9,811 nt of DNA from JBLHOS01 sp047623825 (GTDB lineage Bacteria; Pseudomonadota; Alphaproteobacteria; Rhodobacterales; Rhodobacteraceae). The notes beneath the pieces were generated by a model. The model saw only the letters and a program-made list of their open reading frames with translations. It did no database searches and was not told where the DNA came from. Below, piece after piece: positions 1 to 6,517 of this stretch; the stretch's first letter is position 1, and every line of letters starts with the position of its first letter. The translations under genes and the position numbers were made by a program. The stretch covers positions 1 to 9,811 of the forward strand of contig JBLHOS010000099.1 of NCBI GenBank assembly GCA_047623825.1, written 5' to 3'.

Positions 1-75
1 TGGTGCCCAGGGGCGGATTTGAACCACCGACACGAGGATTTTCAATCCACTGCTCTACCCCTGAGCTACCCGGGC
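1..75 (-). tRNA. tRNA-Phe (anticodon GAA), CCA encoded
   Basis: Read on the minus strand this folds as a complete tRNA. The acceptor stem GCCCGGG pairs with CCTGGGC (one G-T pair). The D arm is GCTC/GAGC, the anticodon loop TTGAAAA carries GAA for phenylalanine, the variable loop has 5 nt, the T stem is GGTGG/CCGCC, the discriminator base is A, and CCA is encoded at positions 3-1. The anticodon stem has one T-T mismatch at tRNA positions 28/42; the rest of the fold is canonical. It follows yacG on the same strand, so it could be cotranscribed with the infA-yacG operon and released by RNA processing. Confidence 0.97.
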
Positions 76-81
76 ACGGGT

Positions 82-100
82 TACGAGGTGAGACCTCGTA
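82..100 (-). other. Perfect hairpin in the 5' leader of tRNA-Phe
   Basis: TACGAGGT and ACCTCGTA form a perfect 8-bp stem around a 3-nt loop, ending 6 nt upstream of the mature tRNA-Phe 5' end. No T-run follows on the minus strand, so it does not look like an intrinsic terminator. A processing or folding element that separates the tRNA from the upstream mRNA is the simplest reading. A weaker inverted repeat (TGATC/GATCA, 158-170) overlaps the yacG stop codon, also without a T-run. Confidence 0.5.
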
Positions 101-167
101 GGTGGGGGCGTTTTAGGGCGTTGCGGCGGGGCTGTCCATAGCCTGATCGCAAATTTTTGATCCCAGA

Positions 168-350
168 TCAGTGCGGTTTGCCAAGCTCCTGCTCAACAGC
201 ATCGATCGCTTGTTCAATGTCGTCCGGATCTGTCGACCCGACCGAGTAGCTTCCGTTGAACCAACGGCCCAAATCAACGTCTGCACAGTGTTTGGAACAG
301 AACGGGCGGTACTCTTGAACGACGGCTTTTTTACAGATCGGACACTTCAT
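168..350 (-). CDS. yacG: DNA gyrase inhibitor YacG, zinc-binding
   Basis: This 60-residue protein matches the YacG family (about 65 residues in E. coli). YacG is a small zinc-finger protein that binds GyrB and inhibits DNA supercoiling. The four zinc ligands are visible as C3-P-I-C6 and C18-S-K-H-C22, followed by the family signature D-L-G-R-W, with an acidic C-terminal tail. I chose the ATG at 350: it forms an ATGA overlap with the upstream RNase stop codon and lies 10 nt after a good ribosome binding site (AAAGGAAG). A TTG nine bases further upstream would sit almost on that site. Last protein gene of the infA-maf-RNase-yacG run, so its level is probably tied to the RNase by translational coupling. 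The family assignment is firm; gyrase inhibition is inferred from the family. Confidence 0.93.
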   Translation of the reverse strand: MKCPICKKAVVQEYRPFCSKHCADVDLGRWFNGSYSVGSTDPDDIEQAIDAVEQELGKPH

Positions 351-1396
351 TTTGGCCAAACTTCCTTTAACGGTAATCGGTCGCGTTTGCGCTGCAACTC
401 AAAATTACCCAACGGCGTCCAACCTGCAAGAACTGTGTCGGTTGCGTCTTGGCGGAACGCCCGGCGCAATGCATCCTCAAACTGGCGGCGGTCCTTTTTG
501 GGCATTGGGGCCACATCCAATGTGATTTGCCCACCCAGACCGCGCAGGCGCAATTGGCGGGGCAGCTCACGCGCAACTGCAAGGTTTGCCTTCAGCCCTG
601 CGGCCAGCGATGTATCAGGTCCGGTATTCACGTCCACAGCGATCAAGGCAGTGGTTGGCTCAATCACCATATTCGCCCCGCCCGATAGCGCCACAACCGC
701 ATCAAAAAGCGCCTCAACTTCGTCCAGAACGCCCAGTTCTTCAAAAGATCCGATCCGGTCTACAATCTCATCCGGATCGGGATTGGCCCAGTCACGCCAA
801 GCCGCCAAATGGGCGTCTGGTGCATCAAGCAGCAACTCAGGCTCTCCCTTCACGTCGGCAAGTACGGCAATCGCAAGATCACGCATCGCGGCGACATCCT
901 CGGCCAGCGCGTCGTCGTTCACCCCGTCGGCTGCGCTACGCAGGATAAGTCCAAATTCTTCAGGTGCGCCTTCCATCTCAGAATGGGCAATTTCCAGCAG
1001 GCGTTCACGCTCTTCATCGTCACGAATGCCGCGCGCGACGTTAATGCCGGGCGCGCCGGGTGTAATGATGGCATAGCGACTTTTGAACAGCAAACGCGGC
1101 GTCACCGGAACGGCTTTGCCGCCCTCAGCTTCGCCTGTGACTTGCACCAAAATCGTGTCGCCCGGGGCATATTCCTTGCCATGTTTCAAATAGCCGGTCA
1201 TCTTGCCAGGCAGCCGCAAGATCATACCACCTTGACCCTTTAGGGGTCGGTCACAAACGCCGCGCAGGATGGCACCTGGGCTGGGTGCAGAGCCTTCGGA
1301 CGGATCGAGGATCAGATCCTCCAACTCTCCATCAATCATCAGGGCCGCAACCCGGCGCTCTGCAATCTCATCCAAGACGATGACACGACCTATCAT
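347..1396 (-). CDS. Short RNase E/G family endoribonuclease without zinc-link
   Basis: The 349-residue product is related to RNase E/RNase G, single-strand-specific endoribonucleases of mRNA decay and rRNA/tRNA maturation. An S1-like RNA-binding region spans roughly residues 40-110. The DNase I-like catalytic core follows, with the two metal-binding aspartates at D255 (A-V-D-V-N) and D294 (T-L-D-V), equivalent to D303 and D346 of E. coli RNase E. The conserved R-Q-L-R-L-R-x-L-G-G lies between them. The protein ends at about the point where E. coli RNase G/E carries the zinc-link CPxC motif and small domain, both absent; full-length RNase G has about 489 residues. The start is the ATG at 1396, which overlaps the maf stop as ATGA and has GGGAG 5 nt upstream. 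It also overlaps yacG by 4 nt. A short form beside maf and yacG is, as I recall, usual in Rhodobacterales. Confidence 0.92.
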   Translation of the reverse strand: MIGRVIVLDEIAERRVAALMIDGELEDLILDPSEGSAPSPGAILRGVCDRPLKGQGGMILRLPGKMTGYLKHGKEYAPGDTILVQVTGEAEGGKAVPVTPRLLFKSRYAIITPGAPGINVARGIRDDEERERLLEIAHSEMEGAPEEFGLILRSAADGVNDDALAEDVAAMRDLAIAVLADVKGEPELLLDAPDAHLAAWRDWANPDPDEIVDRIGSFEELGVLDEVEALFDAVVALSGGANMVIEPTTALIAVDVNTGPDTSLAAGLKANLAVARELPRQLRLRGLGGQITLDVAPMPKKDRRQFEDALRRAFRQDATDTVLAGWTPLGNFELQRKRDRLPLKEVWPK

Positions 1397-1968
1397 GACG
1401 GCTCCCAAACTGGATATCCGGCCGCCTGCAAAAGTTGCGCGGCCTCTACGAGTGGCAAGCCCATGATCGCCGAATGGCTGCCGCTGATCCACGGGATAAA
1501 GGCGCCCGCTGGTCCTTGGATCGAATAGCCGCCCGCCTTACCCTGCCAGTCATTGCTTGCAAGATAAGTGTTCAACTCCAAATCACTTAGTCTTTTCATC
1601 TGCACACGGCTTTCGACGTCGCGTTGCCAAATCTGATCGCCACGTTTGACGGCCAGGGCTGTGACGACACGGTGCCGACGCCCCGACAGGCCAAGCAAAA
1701 AGGCAGCTGCCTCGCCGGCGTCGCGCGGCTTGCCGAGAATACGACGCCCCATCGCGACGGTTGTATCGGCACACAGCACAACGTCCTGCGGCCCCGCTGC
1801 CACCGCGTTCACCTTTTCCAAGGCGATGCGACGACAATAGGGCCGTGGCAGTTCACCTGCACGGGGATCTTCGTCGATGTCAGGGGGCGCAATTTCGTCA
1901 GGAAACACACCCAAAACAGCCAACAGCTCTTTTCGACGTGGACTTCCTGATCCCAAAATAAACCGCAT
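1393..1968 (-). CDS. maf: Maf-family nucleotide pyrophosphatase
   Basis: The 191-residue product has the normal Maf length. Maf proteins hydrolyse non-canonical or excess nucleoside triphosphates (dTTP/UTP or modified pyrimidines, depending on subfamily) to the monophosphate and pyrophosphate, and are linked to septum control. Visible motifs are the N-terminal G-S-G-S-P-R-R-K-E (residues 6-14), A-D-T-T around D68, the K-A-G-G-Y-S-I-Q-G core (144-152) and G-S-H-S-A-I-M-G-L-P-L (163-173). The ATG at 1968 lies 4 nt after the infA stop and has no clear ribosome binding site, suggesting coupling to infA translation. The 3' end overlaps the RNase start by 4 nt. Subfamily and substrate cannot be settled by eye. 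Confidence 0.95.
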   Translation of the reverse strand: MRFILGSGSPRRKELLAVLGVFPDEIAPPDIDEDPRAGELPRPYCRRIALEKVNAVAAGPQDVVLCADTTVAMGRRILGKPRDAGEAAAFLLGLSGRRHRVVTALAVKRGDQIWQRDVESRVQMKRLSDLELNTYLASNDWQGKAGGYSIQGPAGAFIPWISGSHSAIMGLPLVEAAQLLQAAGYPVWEPS

Positions 1969-1972
1969 CGGC

Positions 1973-2191
1973 TTATTTGAAGCGGTAATTGATCCGACCC
2001 TTTGTCAGGTCATAAGGGGTCATTTCGACCTGAACCTTATCCCCTGCAAGAACGCGGATACGGTTCTTACGCATTTTTCCTGCCGTATGTGCGATGATCT
2101 CATGGCCGTTTTCCAGCTCGACCCTGAATGTCGCGTTCGGCAGGAGTTCCTTAACGACACCGGGAAATTCGAGCATTTCTTCCTTGGCCAT
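1973..2191 (-). CDS. infA: Translation initiation factor IF-1
   Basis: The 72-residue product is a full-length IF-1, a single OB-fold protein that binds the ribosomal A site with IF-2 and IF-3 during initiation. The family sequence M-A-K-E-E at the start, N-A-T-F-R-V, the G-K-M-R-K-N-R-I-R-V strand and the terminal P-Y-D-L-T-K-G-R-I-N-Y-R are all present. A strong ribosome binding site (AAAGGAG) lies just upstream of the ATG. It leads the infA-maf-RNase-yacG run and is separated by 75 nt from the preceding hydrolase gene, leaving space for its own promoter. Confidence 0.98.
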   Translation of the reverse strand: MAKEEMLEFPGVVKELLPNATFRVELENGHEIIAHTAGKMRKNRIRVLAGDKVQVEMTPYDLTKGRINYRFK

Positions 2192-2233
2192 GGTCTCTCC
2201 TTTGTAAGACGTCTCGCCAGTTTGCGAGTAGCG

Positions 2234-2264
2234 GTTAGATGCGCGCGAAAGCTGGCGGTTTCAA
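2234..2264 (-). promoter_or_regulatory. Candidate sigma-70 promoter for infA
   Basis: On the minus strand TTGAAA (2264-2259) is followed after 18-19 nt by ATCTAA/TCTAAC (2240-2234), about 45 nt before the infA start codon. The -35 match is good; the -10 match is weak and the spacing slightly long. It fits the need for an independent promoter in the 75-nt gap, because the hydrolase cassette upstream appears to be an insertion. Confidence 0.3.
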
Positions 2265-2266
2265 GG

Positions 2267-3157
2267 CTAATCTGCGCGAAGGTTCATTTCAAGGATCGGT
2301 ATGGCCTTTGATTGGCTCTCTGGCCAATGGGCATGGTTCAAGACGCGGCCCTGCGTGCGCACCTTTGCGACCAAACCTAAATCCACATCTGCCATGACCC
2401 AACCGGGGCTGTTCAACACACCCTCGGCGATCACGCCGGTCGAAGGAAAGCCCAGATCAGGTGGCCCATAAATAGCCGCCGCCCCAACGTTTTCGTCAAC
2501 CGCGGGGGACCAGTCGGCCGCGCCAACTGTAGGTGATTGGACCACAATGCATTGCCCCTCCAGCGCCCGCGCCATGGCCCCGATACGCACACGCCAATAG
2601 CCCGCCAGACTATCTGTGCACGACGGCACCAACAACAGGTCAACACCAGCCTCCATCAAGGCCCGCCCCAGCAAAGGAAACTCAACATCATAGCAAATTA
2701 AGACACCAATCCGTCCCAGCGCTGTGTCAAAGACCTGCAGCGGCGCACCAGCGACTACATTCCAAACCTCACGCTCAAACCGGGTCATGATCTGTTTGTC
2801 TTGGATCCCAAGCTTGCCATCGGGTGTCATAAGGCGCGCGCGGTTGACCGGGCGCATTCCGTGTCCGCGCGACGGCGCCGAGGCTGCCAAGATCATACAG
2901 TCATATTTCGCTGCAAGCTTTTGATGCAGGTCATCCGCCTCCCCCAGCAGGTCGGCAACGGCCCAAAGGCTCTGCTCCAGATCGGCCGCGACATCAGCCC
3001 CGGCCAATCCAGCCAGCTCCATCGCGCCATATTCGGGAAAAACCAGTAAATCTGCGCCCTGCCCCGCGGCGTCACTTACCCAATTGGTCAGCTTGGTTTC
3101 ATATTGATCCCAACTGGTCATAAATGTCACAGGGTATGCCGCCGCCGCAATCCGCAT
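2267..3157 (-). CDS. Carbon-nitrogen hydrolase (nitrilase superfamily)
   Basis: The 296-residue product has the length and fold signature of a single-domain nitrilase-superfamily amidase/carbamoylase. The catalytic triad is visible: E42 in F-P-E-Y, K121 in Q-D-K-Q-I-M-T-R-F-E and C155 in I-C-Y-D-V-E-F-P. The Y-D-V-E-F-P context points to an amidase-type branch rather than a true nitrilase. No signal peptide is seen, so it is probably cytoplasmic; the substrate is unknown. A strong ribosome binding site (AAAGGAG) precedes two possible starts, GTG at 3160 and ATG at 3157; I chose the ATG. The upstream GNAT gene ends with TGA directly before that GTG, in the same frame. It is likely cotranslated with the acetyltransferase and the NTF2-like protein; a joint pathway is an inference. 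Confidence 0.92.
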   Translation of the reverse strand: MRIAAAAYPVTFMTSWDQYETKLTNWVSDAAGQGADLLVFPEYGAMELAGLAGADVAADLEQSLWAVADLLGEADDLHQKLAAKYDCMILAASAPSRGHGMRPVNRARLMTPDGKLGIQDKQIMTRFEREVWNVVAGAPLQVFDTALGRIGVLICYDVEFPLLGRALMEAGVDLLLVPSCTDSLAGYWRVRIGAMARALEGQCIVVQSPTVGAADWSPAVDENVGAAAIYGPPDLGFPSTGVIAEGVLNSPGWVMADVDLGLVAKVRTQGRVLNHAHWPESQSKAIPILEMNLRAD

Positions 3158-3160
3158 CAC

Positions 3161-3745
3161 TCAGATCTCCTTTGACCAGAATTGTAGCTCCTTGAGGCTC
3201 TCGCCCGCATCGCCCACGTCGCGCCACGAAAAATTTGCGACCGCTCCGGGCAGTGGCTGGTAACCACGCTTGCGCCAAAACCCATCCAGCGGGCGGTAAT
3301 CGTCGGGCCGCGCCGGATGCTCCTTGGCTCTTTGAACGGCACAAAAGGCCGAGACTGCAAATCCTTCATGAACTGCAAACGCCTCCCGCTGCGCGAAAAA
3401 CACATGCCCAGCACCCTGCCCGCGATAAGTTGGCAGTAGAACAGATTCTGCACAGTAAAACATCGCATCCAACGCCAATCCGCTGTCTGCAAGCGCCGCA
3501 CGAAAATCGTCAGAATAGTCCAGAAACGGCATTCCTGTTGCCGCCCCGACCAGCGCAGCACCGTCAAACAGACCAACAACAATAGCCTTTTTCTTGGAAT
3601 AAATACTCAAATAGCGCCGCTCATATTCCAGATCGCCATCATATAAATATGGCCATTCCCGAAACACCGCGATCCGCAGCGCCGCCAATCCCTCCAAAAC
3701 CTCGGCCGTTTCCGGCCCGATATAGCTTTGGAACTGAAGGCTCAC
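3161..3745 (-). CDS. GNAT-family N-acetyltransferase (paired with hydrolase)
   Basis: The 194-residue product has the acetyl-CoA-binding motif A of GNAT enzymes, L-P-T-Y-R-G-Q-G-A-G-H, at residues 104-114. A distinctive R-E-W-P-Y-L-Y-D-G-D-L segment lies at 29-39. The fold ends with an F-W-R-K-R-G-Y element (156-162), typical of the motif B region. GNATs transfer acetyl from acetyl-CoA to amines; the acceptor here is unknown. I chose the GTG at 3745 because it overlaps the NTF2-like stop as GTGA; the upstream TTG at 3766 is less likely. It lies between the NTF2-like gene and the carbon-nitrogen hydrolase and shares a frame with the latter across one TGA. The GNAT call is confident, the function is not. 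Confidence 0.88.
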   Translation of the reverse strand: MSLQFQSYIGPETAEVLEGLAALRIAVFREWPYLYDGDLEYERRYLSIYSKKKAIVVGLFDGAALVGAATGMPFLDYSDDFRAALADSGLALDAMFYCAESVLLPTYRGQGAGHVFFAQREAFAVHEGFAVSAFCAVQRAKEHPARPDDYRPLDGFWRKRGYQPLPGAVANFSWRDVGDAGESLKELQFWSKEI

Positions 3746-4137
3746 GCCGACACCTGTCGCACCCAATCACTTAGGTTGTAATACGTCACAACGCGCGAAA
3801 TCTTGCCGTCGCGCAGGCTGAAAAAACTACCTGCAGGCAATATATAACGTTGACCATGTGCGTCTGGCAGGCCTGCATCAGCCTCAAGATACGTACCCAG
3901 CACGGTGAATTCCGCAGCCGCCCGCACACCGTCTACAGAATTCATGATGACAATGTTTTGCAATTGCTCGCGGTAGCACCGACTCATATCGGCACAAAAT
4001 AAAGCAAAGTCAGACTTACCCCGGCGGATGCCACCTTCGTTAACATGGTGGGCAACATCGTCCGTCAGACATGCCAGCATGCCTTCAATGTCACCTGCGT
4101 TGAATGCCTTGAAATATGTCTCGATGACCTGTGCCAT
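3742..4137 (-). CDS. NTF2-like / ketosteroid isomerase-related protein
   Basis: The 131-residue product belongs to the NTF2-like (SnoaL/ketosteroid-isomerase-like) superfamily of cone-shaped alpha+beta proteins. The N-terminal helices V-I-E-T-Y-F-K-A-F-N-A-G-D and M-L-A-C-L-T-D-D-V-A-H-H-V-N are typical of the family, followed by F-T-V-L-G-T-Y, a proline/glycine-rich turn and the final strand S-R-V-V-T-Y-Y-N-L. Superfamily members act as isomerases, cyclases or ligand-binding proteins, so no reaction can be assigned. I chose the ATG at 4137 over a TTG at 4167 because the family begins close to V-I-E-T-Y-F. It is the first gene of a three-gene cassette and overlaps the next by GTGA, which suggests a joint role with the acetyltransferase and hydrolase. 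Confidence 0.87.
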   Translation of the reverse strand: MAQVIETYFKAFNAGDIEGMLACLTDDVAHHVNEGGIRRGKSDFALFCADMSRCYREQLQNIVIMNSVDGVRAAAEFTVLGTYLEADAGLPDAHGQRYILPAGSFFSLRDGKISRVVTYYNLSDWVRQVSA

Positions 4138-4161
4138 GGGGGCCCTTTCGCTACAATTCCG

Positions 4162-4185
4162 GCGCAAGAGGATCGACCTCAGCGC
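4162..4185 (-). other. Interrupted hairpin between phosphatase and NTF2-like genes
   Basis: On the minus strand GCGC-T-GAGG, loop TCGAT, CCTC-TT-GCGC forms an 8-bp stem with a small internal loop. It fills most of the 54-nt gap between the phosphatase stop and the next start. No T-run follows, so it is not a standard terminator. It may be a weak attenuator or mRNA end, and it marks the left boundary of the conserved murA-to-phosphatase block. Confidence 0.35.
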
Positions 4186-4191
4186 ACTTCT

Positions 4192-4662
4192 TTAGACGTC
4201 TTCGGCCGCTTCCGAGGCGGGCCCAAAACGCGCGGTCATCCGGTCTATGATCTGCGCTCGGGCCTGCCGATAAGACGCCAACTTTGCCTCGCGGGTCTCA
4301 CCCAGACCCGTAGGATCAAGGATAGGCCAATATTCTACTTCCAGATGATACAACCGTGTCAGCTCTAGCGCCTTGCGCTGGCTGGCTGGCGACAAGGCAA
4401 CAATCAGATCGAACCCCGACAGATCATCTCCCCATTGCTGCATCTCATCAAAGCTGCGCACGCGGTGGGTCTCCAACTCGATCCCCAACTCAGCGCAAAC
4501 TGCAACAGTAAATCCGTCGACCTCCAGCTCATGCTTCACGCCAGCTGATTGCACATAGGCCATATGACCATAGAATTTTTTCATCAGCCCTTCGGCCATG
4601 GGGGACCGTACGGCGTTATGATCGCAACAAAACAAGATCGAACTGGGAAAATCTTGCGTCAC
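4192..4662 (-). CDS. Low-molecular-weight protein tyrosine phosphatase-like
   Basis: The 156-residue product has the low-Mr PTPase/arsenate-reductase fold. The phosphate-binding loop C13-D-H-N-A-V-R19-S fits C-X5-R-S, with the usual S-P-M-A-E helix after it. The general acid D116-P117 appears in W-P-I-L-D-P. Family enzymes dephosphorylate phosphotyrosine; an arsenate reductase of this fold would need extra redox cysteines near the active site, and I see no such pair. The GTG at 4662 follows the UPF0262 stop by 6 nt and has TAGGA about 4 nt upstream. The preferred substrate in this genomic setting is unknown. Confidence 0.9.
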   Translation of the reverse strand: MTQDFPSSILFCCDHNAVRSPMAEGLMKKFYGHMAYVQSAGVKHELEVDGFTVAVCAELGIELETHRVRSFDEMQQWGDDLSGFDLIVALSPASQRKALELTRLYHLEVEYWPILDPTGLGETREAKLASYRQARAQIIDRMTARFGPASEAAEDV

Positions 4663-4668
4663 TCGATC

Positions 4669-5151
4669 CTACCCACCAAAATGCAAAACGCAAATCAGGG
4701 TAAACAGGCGGCGCGCAGTGTCTATATCGACCTCTGCCTTGCCTTCCAGCCGCTCTTGCAAGACGCGGGCCCCTTCATTGTGGATGCCACGCCGGGCCAT
4801 GTCGATCGCCTCGATCTGGCTCGGGGGTAACCGTTTGACTGCCTCAAAATAACTTTCACAGATCTGGTAGTAGTCTTTGACGACCTGCCGGAACGGGCTG
4901 AGAGACAAGTGAAACTCAGCCGCGTCATCGGCGTCCTCGGTGTCTACGTCAAACACCAACCGACCGTCGCGAATTGCTAGACTCAATCGATAGGGTCCTG
5001 CAAAATAAAGCCGGTCCTCACGTTTGGGCAGCACAAAGCTGTTATCCTCAAGCAGGTCGAAAATCGCCACTTTGCGTTCTTGTTCGATCTCCGCCGTCGG
5101 CGCAGGTAATCCCGCATCATCAATTTCGATGTGGCAGATATGCATCGTCAT
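4669..5151 (-). CDS. UPF0262 family protein
   Basis: The 160-residue product is a full-length member of the uncharacterised alphaproteobacterial UPF0262 family. Recognisable segments are V-A-I-F-D-L-L-E-D-N-S-F, V-V-K-D-Y-Y-Q-I-C-E-S-Y, P-S-Q-I-E-A-I-D-M-A-R-R-G-I-H-N-E-G, and the conserved C-terminus F-T-L-I-C-V-L-H. No catalytic motif, signal peptide or membrane segment is visible, so it is probably a soluble cytoplasmic protein. The ATG at 5151 overlaps the hisD stop as ATGA and has GAAAGG about 7 nt upstream; a second ATG two codons on is possible. It always seems to travel with hisD and the phosphatase in this group, which is recalled from family knowledge. Function unknown. Confidence 0.93.
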   Translation of the reverse strand: MTMHICHIEIDDAGLPAPTAEIEQERKVAIFDLLEDNSFVLPKREDRLYFAGPYRLSLAIRDGRLVFDVDTEDADDAAEFHLSLSPFRQVVKDYYQICESYFEAVKRLPPSQIEAIDMARRGIHNEGARVLQERLEGKAEVDIDTARRLFTLICVLHFGG

Positions 5152-6461
5152 TCGCTGCCTTTCTCATTCAGTTGATCCAATCTGGCCCGCACAGAGAGGC
5201 CGTGGGCCTCCAGACTTTCCGATCCTGCCAGAATTTCCGCCGAAGGGCCTATAGCGCGCAGCGCCGCAGGAGTCATTTTTGCCAAAGTCGTGCGCTTTAA
5301 GAAGTCCATAACGCTTAAGCCAGATGAGAATCTGGCTGACCGCGCCGTGGGGAGAACGTGATTTGGGCCACCGATATAATCCCCGATCGCCTCAGGCGTC
5401 CATTGACCCAAGAAGATTGCACCTGCGTGACGGACTTTTGCGCTTAGGGCGTCGGGATCGGCCACGCACAGCTCTAGGTGTTCGGGTGCGATCCGGTCCG
5501 ATAGGGCTGCGGCCTCATCCAGATCACCCACGACAATGACAGCGCCGTAATCGCGCCAGCTGGCGCCTGCGATCAAACGTCGTTCCAACGTTTGCAACCG
5601 AACCGCAATTGCTTTCACGACCGCGCGGCCAAAATCAGCATCATCCGTGATCAAGATTGATTGTGCGCTTTCGTCATGCTCCGCTTGGCTTAGCAGATCC
5701 AAGGCGATCCAGTCGGGGTTGTTGTCTTTGTCCGCAATCACCAAAATCTCTGACGGGCCTGCGATCATATCGATCCCGACCTTGCCAAAGACGCGGCGCT
5801 TGGCGGCGGCGACATAGGCGTTTCCGGGACCCGTGATTTTATCGACGGCAGTGATGGTTTGGGTTCCATAGGCCATCGCGGCTACGGCCTGCGCGCCGCC
5901 GATCCGGTAGATCGTTTCGACACCAGACAGATGGGCGGCCAGCAAAACCAATGGATTGGCCACGCCATCAGGTGTCGGCGCACAGATAACCAGTCGCTCA
6001 ACACCCGCAACTTGAGCAGGGATCGCATTCATCAAAACCGAAGATGGATAGGACGCAAGGCCGCCGGGCACATATAGACCTGCCGCCGAAACCGCACTCC
6101 AACGCCAGCCAAGCGTGGCGCCGGTATCCTCGGTCCAGCTTAGGTCTTCGGGCATTTGGCGTTCATGGTAGGCGCGGATCCGGGCGGCTGCCAATTCCAG
6201 CGCCGTGCGTTCGGCAGGCGGCACTTGGGTGATCGCATGGGCAATCTCATCGGGCGAAAACGCAAGCGTGTCGGCAGTCAGCGTCAAGCGATCAAACCGC
6301 GCCGTCAGTTCTAGGACCGCTGCGTCGCCGCGCGTGCGAACGTCCGCGATGATTGCTGCCACGACTTCGTCGACCTCGGGCGCATCTTCCCGCTTCATGG
6401 TCAAAAGTGCATCAAACTGCGCGGCAAATCCGACGTCACGGCTGTTCAAAAACTGGGGCAT
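5148..6461 (-). CDS. hisD: Histidinol dehydrogenase
   Basis: The 437-residue product catalyses the last two steps of histidine synthesis, oxidising L-histidinol to L-histidine with two NAD+ and a zinc ion. Length and sequence fit the family throughout. Visible landmarks are the D-K-I-T-G-P-G-N stretch (207-214), A-G-P-S-E-I-L (234-240), zinc ligands Q259 and H262 in S-Q-A-E-H-D, catalytic E327-H328 in A-P-E-H-L-E, D361 in G-D-Y-I-G-G-P-N-H, and H420. I chose the ATG at 6461 because AAGGAG lies 6 nt upstream; a TTG one codon earlier would be too close to that site. It is not beside other his genes, and it overlaps the UPF0262 gene by 4 nt. Confidence 0.98.
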   Translation of the reverse strand: MPQFLNSRDVGFAAQFDALLTMKREDAPEVDEVVAAIIADVRTRGDAAVLELTARFDRLTLTADTLAFSPDEIAHAITQVPPAERTALELAAARIRAYHERQMPEDLSWTEDTGATLGWRWSAVSAAGLYVPGGLASYPSSVLMNAIPAQVAGVERLVICAPTPDGVANPLVLLAAHLSGVETIYRIGGAQAVAAMAYGTQTITAVDKITGPGNAYVAAAKRRVFGKVGIDMIAGPSEILVIADKDNNPDWIALDLLSQAEHDESAQSILITDDADFGRAVVKAIAVRLQTLERRLIAGASWRDYGAVIVVGDLDEAAALSDRIAPEHLELCVADPDALSAKVRHAGAIFLGQWTPEAIGDYIGGPNHVLPTARSARFSSGLSVMDFLKRTTLAKMTPAALRAIGPSAEILAGSESLEAHGLSVRARLDQLNEKGSE

Positions 6462-6517
6462 CAACGTCTCCTTCGGGCCTTCGACATAGCGGCCAGTGCC
6501 AGTGGTCTCAAGCGTGC

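Noticed and set aside
171..1076. Long plus-strand open frame (about 301 codons) opposite the RNase gene
   Set aside because: It is antisense to the clearly conserved RNase, its composition is low-complexity Ser/Arg-rich as expected from a shadow frame, and it has no family resemblance or ribosome binding site.
4192..4662. Arsenate reductase (ArsC) as function of the low-Mr phosphatase
   Set aside because: The C-X5-R loop fits both, but the additional redox cysteine pair of thioredoxin-linked ArsC is not seen, and there are no arsenic-resistance genes nearby.
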